A program made the translations under genes and the position numbers. Shown here piece after piece: positions 17,742 through 25,509 of a stretch of 64,000 bases of DNA. This DNA is from JAPUEK01 sp963815355 (GTDB taxonomy: Bacteria > Pseudomonadota > Alphaproteobacteria > Rhodobacterales > Rhodobacteraceae): NCBI GenBank assembly GCA_963815355.1, contig CAWFGJ010000013.1, positions 868,001-932,000 on the forward strand. Reading direction: 5' to 3'. The notes below the pieces were generated by a model that had not been told where the DNA came from, made no database searches, and worked only from the letters and a program-made list of their open reading frames with translations. Positions within the stretch are counted from its first letter, which is position 1, and each line of letters opens with the position of its first letter.

Positions 17742-18123
17742 ATGCCCGTCCTGACGGAACCGCCCAGCATGGGCGATGTCCTCAAATATGAGGTCAACCC
17801 GAACTACACCCGCGAGGTGATCACCCTGCTGATCGGCACCCCTATCCCGTCCGGTGCCGTCCTCGGCCGGATCACCGCCAGCGGCAAATACACCCTGTCA
17901 CGCCGCGACCGGGGCCGATGGCGCGCAGGTCGCCGTCGCCGTGCTGCTCTACGCCGTGAATGCCACGCTGGCCGACGCGGTCGGCATCGTCGTCGCCCGC
18001 GGCCCCTCGATCGTGTCGCGCGCGGGCCTTGCCTACGAGGGCACCGTCAATGACGCGGCCAAGATCACCGCCAAGATCGGCCAGCTGGCCGCCGTCGGCA
18101 TCATCGCCCGCGACGGCGTCTGA
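17742..18123 (+). pseudogene. phage head decoration protein (gpD-like), frameshifted
   Basis: Small capsid-stabilising protein of lambda gpD type. The first frame reads MPVLTEPPSMGDVLKYEVNP and on to AVLGRITASGKYTLS. The conserved continuation (ATGADGAQVAVAVLLY, ending KIGQLAAVGIIARDGV) is in another frame. One extra base near 17900 explains the break. Around 126 residues would result if restored. It lies directly before the capsid gene as in lambda. Confidence 0.8.
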
Positions 18124-18157
18124 CGTCCGATCCCCCTTCAATCCCCCGGAGCACCCC

Positions 18158-19183
18158 ATGACCATTGTCCGCAATCCCTTTGACGCTGGCGGTTACTCGC
18201 TGGCCGAGATGACGCAGGCCATCAACATCCTGCCCAACCTCTACACCCGCCTCGGCCAGATCGGCCTGTTCCGCTTCGAAGGCGTCACCCAGCGCTCGGT
18301 CATCATCGAGCAATACGAGGGCGTGCTGAACCTGCTGCCCTCGGTGCCGCTGGGCGGCCCCGCCACCGTCGGCACCCGCGAGGGGCGCTCGATGCGGTCA
18401 GCTTCGCCCTGCCGTGGATCCCGCATGACGACGTCATCCTGCCCGGCGACATTCAGGGCCAACCCGCGCTGGGCGCCTTCGATGCCGCCGATCCGCTGGT
18501 CGAGGTGATGAACCGCAAGCTGCAGCTGATGCGCCGCAAGCATGCCCAGACCCGCGAATACATGGAGATGAACGCGCTGCGCGGCATCGTGAAGGACGGC
18601 GCTGGCACCACCCTCTACAACTACTTCACCGAATTCGGGCTCGCGCAAATCTCGGTGGATTTCCTGCTGGGCACGGCAGGCACCCTCGTCCAAAGCAAGG
18701 TCCGCGAGGTTTTGCGGGCAATCGAAGACAACCTCCTCGGCGAAAGCATGTCGGACGTGCATGCCCTCGTCAGCCGGGAATTCTTCGACAAGCTGATCGC
18801 GCATCCGAAGACCGAAGAGGCCTACAAGTTCTACGCCGCCACCGGCGCGCAGCCCTTGCGCCAGGATGTGCGCCGCAACTTCCCCTTCGCGGGCATCGTG
18901 TTCGAGGAATATGCGGGCACGGTCACGCTTTCGACCAAGGCGACCGAACGGCTGGTCCCGGCGAACGAAGGCATCGCCTTCCCGCTTGGGCACGATGGAC
19001 ACCTTCACCACCTATGGCGGCCCGGCCAACCTGCTGGAGGCGGCCAACACCATGGGCCTGCCGCTCTACGCCCGCCAGCACCTCGACGAAAAGGGCCGCT
19101 GGATCGACCTGATGACGGAAGCCTCGATCCTGCCGGTGAACAAGCGGCCGCGCATCGCGATCCGCATCCACACCTCGAACTGA
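18158..19183 (+). pseudogene. phage major capsid protein E, two frameshifts
   Basis: Lambda gpE-type major capsid protein, about 341 residues if restored. Segments in order: MTIVRNPFDAGGYSLAEMTQ; then, after a break near 18392 (consistent with loss of one G in a G-run), DAVSFALPWIPHDDVILPGD and LRGIVKDGAGTTLYNYF; then, after a break near 18990, TMDTFTTYGGPANLLEAANT to the C-terminus RPRIAIRIHTSN. All three pieces are well conserved in type, so the mutations look recent. Confidence 0.85.
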
Positions 19184-19193
19184 CGGCCCCGAC

Positions 19194-19508
19194 ATGAACG
19201 TCTTCGCCGCCGCCATGGACCGGATCTATGCCAACCCGTCCATGGCGGCGGCCGCTGTCTGGATTTCCGCCACCACATCGGAGGAACGCCCCATCCGCGT
19301 CATCCGCCGCGCCCCGGACCGCATCACCGAATTCGGCGCTGGGCGGTTTGTCAGCGACACCATGATGGTGGACGTGCGCGTGTCCGACCTGCCCGATCCC
19401 CGCCCCGGCGATCTGATCGTGATCGGGGCCGACAGCTTCACCATTCAGGGCGAGCCAGTGCGCGACCGCGAACGCCTGATCTGGTCGCTGGACCTGCGCC
19501 CATCATGA
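19194..19508 (+). CDS. phage head-tail joining protein (gpFII-like)
   Basis: Intact 104-residue protein between capsid and the next head-tail gene. The beta-rich C-terminal half (VRVSDLPDPRPGDLIVIGAD, then FTIQGEPVRDRERLIWSLDL) is typical of small head-tail completion proteins in lambda-like phages of Rhodobacterales. Its stop overlaps the next start (ATGA at 19505-19508). One of few structural genes in this prophage without a frameshift. Confidence 0.7.
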   Translation: MNVFAAAMDRIYANPSMAAAAVWISATTSEERPIRVIRRAPDRITEFGAGRFVSDTMMVDVRVSDLPDPRPGDLIVIGADSFTIQGEPVRDRERLIWSLDLRPS

Positions 19509-20139
19509 AACTGAAGATCGCGTTCGATCCCGACCTCGTCGCCCTGATGCAGGCCGAAATCGCCGCCGGGGAAAAGGCGGTGTCCGCCGCCATGCGCGAG
19601 GCGGGCACCTCCCTGAAATCCGCCTGGCGCGGCCAGATCACCGGCGCTGGCCTCGGCACCCGGCTCGGCAACTCGCATCCGCCTCGCCAGCTTCCCCAAA
19701 TCCGGCGACAGCCTGAACGCGGCGGCGCTGGTCTGGTCCAACGCCCCGGTCATCATCGGCGCGCATGACACCGGCCCGCTGATCCGGTCGAAGGACGGGT
19801 TCTGGCTGGCGATCCCCACCCCGGCCGCCGGGAAAAGCACGCAAGGGCGGCCGGATCACCCCCGGCGAATGGGAACGCCGCACCGGCTTGCGCCTGCGGT
19901 TCATCTATCGCCGCCGCGGGCCGAGCCTGCTGGTGGCGGAGGGGCGGCTGAATTCGAAAGGCCGGGCGGTGGCATCAAAGTCCAAGACCGGACGCGGCGT
20001 GGCGACCGTGCCGATCTTCCTGCTGGTGCCGCAGGTCAAGCTGCGCAAGCGGCTGGATCTGGCGCGGGATGCGGAGCGGGCGGTGGACGGCGTGCCGGGG
20101 TTGATCGTGGCGAAATGGTTGCGAGCCCCACTGCGATGA
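19505..20139 (+). pseudogene. phage tail-completion protein (DUF6441-like), two frameshifts
   Basis: Opens MKLKIAFDPDLVALMQAEIA, a start shared by a Rhodobacterales phage protein family placed between head-tail joining and tail-terminator genes. The frame breaks near 19676, after GLGTRLGNS, continues in a second frame (RLASFPKSGDSLNAAALVWS, IIGAHDTGPLIRSKDGFWLA), breaks again near 19845, and ends in a third frame (LRLRFIYRRRGPSLLVAEGR ... VAKWLRAPLR). About 210 residues if restored. Presumed role in tail completion; no enzymatic motif. Confidence 0.7.
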
Positions 20140-20160
20140 CTTCGATCTGCCGAAAAGCAA

Positions 20161-20821
20161 CTATGCGGAATGTGAATAGCTTGATGGCACCAATCCGTAC
20201 TTTATCAGCAATTCACCATAACGGTTTATTTCATATATTGTTCCTCCGGAGAGAGCATCATCTATCGTCCCACCATCAAGCCCACAGTTCCGAAGCAATC
20301 CCGTTGAAAAAAGAGCATCTGCGATCGCTTGCATTTCCCTTTGAGTTCCAGACTTAAAATTGATGAGGTAGTCAAGGTCAGGCGCGTAGCATCTGTTTAC
20401 CATCGCGGCCAAACGGATTGCCTCATCGTAAGTTAAGTTGCCTTCGACATGCGCCGCCATGAGATGGCCGACAATGATTGGCTTCGTCGCGTCATCAATT
20501 CGGTCAAGCGATAAGCAAAATTGTTTCACCGAACTCATCGACCTTTCCATTCGCGTGAAGATCATTAACAAATCGCCGTCTCGCCTCATGAGTAGTCTTT
20601 GAGAGGCCTTGCAAGAAGCGGGCTGTCTTTCGGACAAACAGTTCATCTTTGATGTGTCGGCCAGCGCGAGCGAGGCCGGTAATAATGCCGAAAATTGGCA
20701 CGCCATCGAACGCACCAGAGCTAATCGCTGCTTCGAAACCGGCATCAGCCACTGTAACAAGTGCATCAACGGTCTCTGTCGACGCGATGCTGTTTGTCAG
20801 AGTGCGGCCAAGCGAACTCAT
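20161..20821 (-). pseudogene. unknown cargo (moron) protein, one frameshift
   Basis: Reverse-oriented gene inserted between tail genes, with lower GC than its neighbours. The first part reads MSSLGRTLTNSIASTETVDA and then GVPIFGIITGLARAGRHIKD; after one extra base near 20511 it continues LSLDRIDDATKPIIVGHLMA to GGTIYEINRYGELLIKYGL. About 215 residues if restored. The N-terminal pattern (a hydrophobic G-rich helix followed by DELFVRKTARFLQGL) is one I associate with uncharacterised bacterial proteins, but no function can be named. Orientation, composition and position suggest a lysogenic-conversion or defence-type cargo gene. Confidence 0.6.
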
Positions 20822-20956
20822 CTTTATTTTGCAATTCTTGTCCCATTTAGTTCCTCTATCCAAAGCAATCGGGAGTGACCTCTAGAAGCCAATCTTATCG
20901 AGCCTGCACTCATCCCGACACGACCATCATCGATGCAAGTGGCACTGAAGTAAAAT

Positions 20957-21381
20957 ATGCCCACCACCCGCGAAACCATCTTCGCCGCGCTTCTGGCGCG
21001 GTTGCAGCCGCTTGCCGCCCTTGGTCTGCGCGATGAGGTCCTGCCCGAGCGGATCCCGACAGCCGGGTTGATCATCCTGCGCGACGGCCAGCCGGGCGAG
21101 CCGGAGGTGACACTGTCGCCCCTGCGCTATCACTACCAGCACCGCGCCGAGTTGGAGGTCGTCGTCCAGGCGGCCGAATGGCAGGGCTACGCCTTCGACG
21201 CCCTGATCGCCAGCATCGGCATCGCGCTGGAAACCGACCGCACGCTTGGCGGGCTTTGCGACTGGATCGAACCCGAGGCCCCGACCTCGGTCGATCTGCC
21301 CATCGAGGGCGCGGCGGCGATCTGAAGGCGGCGGTGATCACCGTCGTCCTGCATTACTCAACTCTCGGGCCTCTGTCCTAA
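20957..21381 (+). pseudogene. phage tail terminator-like protein, frameshift near the end
   Basis: Opens MPTTRETIFAALLARLQPLA, with the RYHYQHRAELEVVVQAAEWQ segment typical of minor tail/tail-terminator proteins of lambda-like phages. The frame ends prematurely after EGAAAI near 21322, while the expected last residues (KAAVITVVLHYSTLGPLS) lie in another frame to the stop at 21379-21381. Loss of about 18 C-terminal residues. Expected to cap the tail tube in the virion. Confidence 0.72.
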
Positions 21382-21430
21382 GGGCCATGCCGAAAGCACA
21401 GCAGCATGCGGCCAGCTGTCCATCGAAATC

Positions 21431-21631
21431 CTAGCGGTCGTCTCGGCGCGAGCCGCCAAGCAGCAAAAGCAGGATCACGGCTACAACTGGCGAGAAGAAG
21501 ATACTTACCAGAACCCAGCCAAAGGCACTGCGGCCGCGCGCTTCGGCCATTTGGGCTGGAAGAAAAATGAATACCCACAGTGTGAGGTAAAGGGCCACCA
21601 AGGCGAAGATCAGGATTACGAGACTATCCAT
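21431..21631 (-). CDS. small two-helix membrane protein (cargo)
   Basis: 66 residues, reverse-oriented within the tail module. Two hydrophobic segments (residues about 4-25 and 42-59) are separated by a short charged loop (QMAEARGRSAFG), and the tail is basic and acidic (GGSRRDDR). No frameshift. It has no phage structural role that I know of. With the adjacent nuclease gene in the same orientation it forms a small cargo insert. The function is unknown; a host-membrane or exclusion role is possible but unsupported. Confidence 0.65.
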   Translation of the reverse strand: MDSLVILIFALVALYLTLWVFIFLPAQMAEARGRSAFGWVLVSIFFSPVVAVILLLLLGGSRRDDR

Positions 21632-21679
21632 CGCCCTGGCACCTTTTGGATATATGAGGGTTTGTCGGCCAAGAGTTTG

Positions 21680-22087
21680 TCAGCAGGTCCCGTAAAAGCC
21701 GCCGGAGTAGCGGCAGTATTCGGTGGCGACACCAGCCCGGATCATCTCGGCGGCAATGTCGCGGCCATCGGGCAGGAAGCACTGGGCGACGTAGCGGCCG
21801 TAGCGATCCATGTCGAGCACTTGGCAGGTCAGTGTTTTGCCACTGATCAGATGGCGCAGAGTCGCCGTGGCATCCGAGCCGCCCGGGTGGTTCCACTCGG
21901 GGGCATCGAGGCCCCAAACCCGGATCCTGCGCGACTGGCCTTTGAGGGTGAAGGTATCGCCGTCCTGCACCTTGCTGACGCGTGCCTCGAAAACTGAGGC
22001 TTGCTCGGCAACCGCGACCGACATCTGGGATGAAGCAACAAGCCCGGCAAGGGCCACGAATACCAAAAGAGTGATGCGATAAATCAT
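21680..22087 (-). CDS. secreted thermonuclease-like (SNase) protein
   Basis: 135-residue staphylococcal-nuclease-fold protein. A signal peptide (MIYRITLLVFVALAGLVASS, cut after about residue 28) precedes the OB-fold: VSKVQDGDTFTL, RIRVWGLDAPE with the catalytic Arg and Glu, and DRYGRYVAQCF with the second Arg. Start taken at ATG 22085-22087, since longer starts would add an unlikely leader. It should be an extracytoplasmic nuclease. It is intact and lies opposite to the surrounding tail genes, so it is probably cargo. The C-terminal Cys pair (EYCRYSGGFYGTC) could form a disulfide. Confidence 0.85.
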   Translation of the reverse strand: MIYRITLLVFVALAGLVASSQMSVAVAEQASVFEARVSKVQDGDTFTLKGQSRRIRVWGLDAPEWNHPGGSDATATLRHLISGKTLTCQVLDMDRYGRYVAQCFLPDGRDIAAEMIRAGVATEYCRYSGGFYGTC

Positions 22088-22161
22088 CAGGGCAGAATGC
22101 CTCAGGTGAATTTTGGCGGCAACCCCGGCACCTGAAATCAATAGCTTGAAAGGAGAACACG

Positions 22162-23103
22162 ATGGCACGAGCCCATGGGGCGCGGGCGCAGATGGCGCTT
22201 GCGTTCGAATCCGTCTATGGCACCGCGCCCGCCACGGGCTTCCGGACGGTGCCGTTTGCCAGCACCACGCTCGGGTCCGAACAGCCGCTGATCGCCTCGG
22301 AACTGCTGGGCCAGGGGCGCGATCCGCTGGCCCCGATCAAGGATGCGGTCACCGCCGATGGCGATGTCGTGGTGCCGATCGACGTCGAGAACCTTCGGCT
22401 TGTGGCTGAAGGCGGCCTTCGGCGCGCCTGTCACCATCCGGCACGACGCCGAAGACCCACACCTTCCAGTCGGGCAACTGGACGCTGCCGAGCATGGCCA
22501 TCGAGACGGCGATGCCCGAGGTGCCGCGCTATGCGATGTACACCGGCTGCGTCTGCGATCAGCTGTCGCTGGCAGATGGCGCGGTCGGGGCTGCTGACCG
22601 CCACCGCGCGGCTGGTGGCGCAAGGCGAAAGCGTCGCGGCAGCGACGGCCGCTGGCACGCCGACCTCGCTGGCCCTGCAGCGCTTCGGGCATTTCAACGG
22701 GGCGATCACCCGCAACGGCTCGCCGCTCGGCAACGTCATCTCGGCCGAGGTGACCTATTCCAACGGCCTCGACCGGATCGAGACCATCCGCTCGGACGGC
22801 CGCATCGAAGGGGCCGACCCCGGCATGGCCGCGCTGACCGGCCGGGTGGAGGTGCGTTTCGCCGACACCGCGCTGATCACGCAGGCCATCGACGGCACGC
22901 CTTGCGAGTTGGTCTTCGCCTGGAGCCTCGGGGCCAATGCCAGCTTCACCTTCACCGCCCATGCCGTCTACCTGCCGCGCCCCCGGATCGAGATCCCGGG
23001 CCCGCAGGGCATCCAGGCCACCTTCGACTGGCAGGCCGCCAAGGCCGTCAGCCCCGCCCGCATGTGCACCGCCGTCCTCGTCAACAGTGTTGCGAGCTAT
23101 TGA
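22162..23103 (+). pseudogene. phage tail tube protein, three frameshifts
   Basis: Start MARAHGARAQMALAFESVYG is characteristic of the tail-tube (gpV-like) family in Rhodobacterales phages. Frame changes near 22393 (then LWLKAAFGAPVT), near 22447 (TPKTHTFQSGNWTLPSMAIE, then EVPRYAMYTGCVCDQLS) and near 22575 return the reading to the first frame (ARSGLLTATARLVAQGES to MCTAVLVNSVASY). Because the net shift is zero, the ends are in frame and a 313-residue product could be translated with about 60 residues of wrong sequence in the middle. Confidence 0.8.
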
Positions 23104-23191
23104 ATCGGGCATGAAAGACGATCCGCACAGTGGAGGCGGAGGCAGAATGGCGGTATCTCTTTCAACGATTCCCCGATGAAAGGTTCCACAT

Positions 23192-24092
23192 ATGACACCC
23201 GCCGAAATCATGGCTGCATTGGAGGGCAGTGGCCCCCTGCCGCGCGAAGCATTGGAAGCGGCAGGGCAAGCGCGCGATGCCATGGTGCCGGTCTTTTTGG
23301 ACTACATCGGCAAGCTGCAGTCCGCAGGAACAAACGATCTCGAGGACATGGACGCCTTCGTCTTCATGTTCTTCCTGCTGGCCGAGTGGCGCGAGACGCG
23401 GGCCTATCGCCCGCTGGCCACCCTGCTTCGGCGCGATCCGGAGTTTCTGGACGCGTTGTTGGGCGATTCGATCACCGAAGCATCGGCGCGTGTCATGGCG
23501 GGCGTGTTTGACGGCGATCTCCAGCCACTCTTCGACATCGTGCTGGATGATGCCGCAGATGGCTTCGTGCGGGGTGAGATGTTTGACACGCTTGCCATCG
23601 TCGCCTTGGAAAACCCGGATCTGCGGCCCCGGATCACACAGTTCCTGATCGACTTCTTCGACCTCACCGGCACCAATGACAGGCGAGGAAGTCTGGTGGT
23701 CTTGGGCCGAATGTATCGCGGCCCTTGGCATTACAAAAATGGACACGGCGGTGCGCGCCGTGTTCGACAGTGGTCTGATCAGCCCGGATCATAGTCGTCT
23801 CGAGGATTTCACCGAGCGCCTTCAGGCGACGGTAGCTGCCGGTCGGCCCGACTGGTTCACCGAGGTTTCCAGCAACACGCTGATCACCGACACCATCGCC
23901 GAGCTGGAGCCATGGTACTGCTTCACGCCGGAGTACCTCGCCGAGAAGGCTGCGGGGACACTGAACGTGCTGTCATCCCTGATGCCCCGCAGCGGTGATC
24001 CGTTCAACGCCGTGTTCACCGGCAAACTCGGGCGAAACGATCCCTGCCCCTGCGGTAGTGGCAAGAAGTTCAAGAAATGCTGCCTCCAATGA
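23192..24092 (+). pseudogene. DUF1186-like protein with SEC-C zinc motif, one frameshift
   Basis: N-terminal helical repeat region (MTPAEIMAALEGSGPLPREA, DAFVFMFFLLAEWRETRAYR) of DUF1186 type in one frame. After a shift near 23685 the rest continues (EEVWWSWAECIAALGITKMD) and ends in NDPCPCGSGKKFKKCC, the SEC-C metal-binding motif of SecA and many small proteins. About 300 residues if restored. Not a virion gene: it sits between tail tube and chaperone genes with its own terminator, so I read it as cargo. Function unknown. Confidence 0.75.
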
Positions 24093-24130
24093 TCTGAACA
24101 GTCTGCCCCTTCCACCGACCACCCTCCCCA

Positions 24131-24160
24131 GCGACGTGCCCCGGCACGTCGCTTTTGTTT
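24131..24160 (+). terminator. rho-independent terminator
   Basis: GCGACGTGCC and GGCACGTCGC form a ten-base-pair stem with a two-base loop, followed by TTTTGTTTT. It closes the DUF1186-like cargo gene and would block read-through into the chaperone genes. Confidence 0.85.
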
Positions 24161-24176
24161 TGAGAAAGGCTCCCCG

Positions 24177-24857
24177 TTGATCCGACTGAACCTGACCGCC
24201 ACCCCGCAATGGCTGACCCTCGTCCCCGGCCTGCGTCTCCACGTCGCGCCACTGACTACCGCGCTGATGGTCTCGGCCCGCGCCGACCCGGCCATCGAAG
24301 ACCCTGCCCGAAGGCGCAAGCCAAGAAGACCTTGGCGCTCGCCATGGCCAAGGCTATCGCCCGTCGTGCGGTGCTGGATTGGGAAGGTGTTGGCGATGAT
24401 ACGGGCCAGCCCTTGCCCGCCAGCCCCGAAGGCATCGACGCCCTTCTGGAAATCTGGCCGGTTTTCGAGGCGTTCCAGACCCATGTATGTCGCCAAAGGC
24501 CTGATCCTCGACGCCGAAAAAAACGTCTCCGCGCCCTTGCCGAATGGTCCTTCGGCGGGGGCGAGCGCTATTGCGCCGCCTGTGAAGCGCGCTGCCCGGA
24601 CTGCCCCGCAAGACTGAACCGCCCGCAGACGTACGGATGGCTGGCAGGTCTGGGATCTGGTCGACCGCCTTGGAGGACAGCTTCGGGTCAGTCCCGGCGC
24701 GGTGCTTGGCTGGGACATGGGGGCGGCATTCGCCATGGCGCAGGCGCTGGGCGTGAACACGCTGATTGTGGCCGAACTGCTGCCCGAAATCGAGGCGGTG
24801 ATGGTGCGCAAATTGAACGAACTGATGGCCGACGATGGCTTCAGCGTCAGGCTTTGA
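24177..24857 (+). pseudogene. phage tail assembly chaperone region, at least three frameshifts
   Basis: From TTG 24177 the frame gives LIRLNLTATPQWLTLVPGLR, a start seen in tail-assembly chaperones of this phage group. After a break near 24305 comes LALAMAKAIARRAVLDWEGV; after another near 24490 the reading is YVAKGLILDAEKNVSAPLPN in one frame and EWSFGGGERYCAACEARCPD in another. After a third break near 24638 the end is LVDRLGGQLRVSPGAVLGWD to the stop at 24857. Lambda-like phages often make two chaperone forms by programmed frameshift here, but the number of breaks exceeds that. The 3' end overlaps that of vapC by 11 bases, convergent. Confidence 0.65.
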
Positions 24858-25227
24858 TCTTCTCGATCAGGGTGACGCCGGGCAGGTCTTTGAAATGGGC
24901 ATCACAGGTCAGAAGCGTGGCACCTCGAGACCGCGCTGTGGCGAACATGATCGCATCTGCTGTTGCCAGCTTGTGGCCCCGACAGGCCTCGGCGGCAGCG
25001 AGGGCGATCTCGGTGTCGAGGGACACGACCTGACAGACCTGCGTGAAGGCGATCACCTGATCAGCCTTGTCTTCGCCGACTTCGCGGGTGAGCCATTTCG
25101 CGAGTTCCAGTTGCACCATGGTTGGGACCAGCCAGTCGGCATGTTCTGGCAGGTGTGGTGCCAGTTTGTCTCCGGTTGGCGATCCGATCAGCCATTCGAT
25201 CCAGGCAGAGGTATCGACCAGCACCAT
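24847..25227 (-). CDS. vapC: VapC-type PIN-domain toxin
   Basis: 126-residue PIN-domain ribonuclease. Acidic active-site residues are present: VDTSAW (Asp5), QLELAKWL (Glu), ATADAIMFATA (Asp) and LLTCDAHFKDL (Asp). Its ATG at 25225-25227 overlaps the stop of the upstream antitoxin (ATGA), the usual vapBC arrangement. Intact. It sits in reverse orientation between the chaperone and tape-measure genes of the prophage, an unusual place for a toxin-antitoxin module. Expected to cleave tRNA or rRNA unless bound by its antitoxin. Confidence 0.92.
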   Translation of the reverse strand: MVLVDTSAWIEWLIGSPTGDKLAPHLPEHADWLVPTMVQLELAKWLTREVGEDKADQVIAFTQVCQVVSLDTEIALAAAEACRGHKLATADAIMFATARSRGATLLTCDAHFKDLPGVTLIEKIKA

Positions 25228-25445
25228 CAGAACCGGTCCGCGCGGTCACGGTAATCTGTGACTGATGCGCCGCGTGCGAGCCCCTTCAAGGCGTCGCGCT
25301 TTGGGACCGGGACCAGAAGAACGCCCGTGCCTTTGGGGATGAAGGCAAAGGTCAGTCCCGCCTCCCAATGCTGGGCAGTCCGGATCGCCTTCGGGATCGA
25401 GATCTGGAACTTCGAGGACAGAGTTGCGGTCTCGGACATGATCAT
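25227..25445 (-). CDS. vapB: VapB-type antitoxin, AbrB/MazE fold
   Basis: 72 residues starting MIMSETATLSSKFQISIPKA, the swapped-hairpin AbrB DNA-binding motif found in VapB/MazE antitoxins. The C-terminal part (KGLARGASVTDYRDRADRF) is the likely toxin-binding tail. A second Met three codons in (25439) is an alternative start. It should autoregulate the operon as a VapBC complex. Intact, with a four-base overlap into vapC. Confidence 0.9.
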   Translation of the reverse strand: MIMSETATLSSKFQISIPKAIRTAQHWEAGLTFAFIPKGTGVLLVPVPKRDALKGLARGASVTDYRDRADRF

Positions 25446-25509
25446 ACGCCTCCATGATCGATAGCCATAACGTAAGACGCCCGATGGGCGAAAGCAAGGA
25501 TCCTGACCC

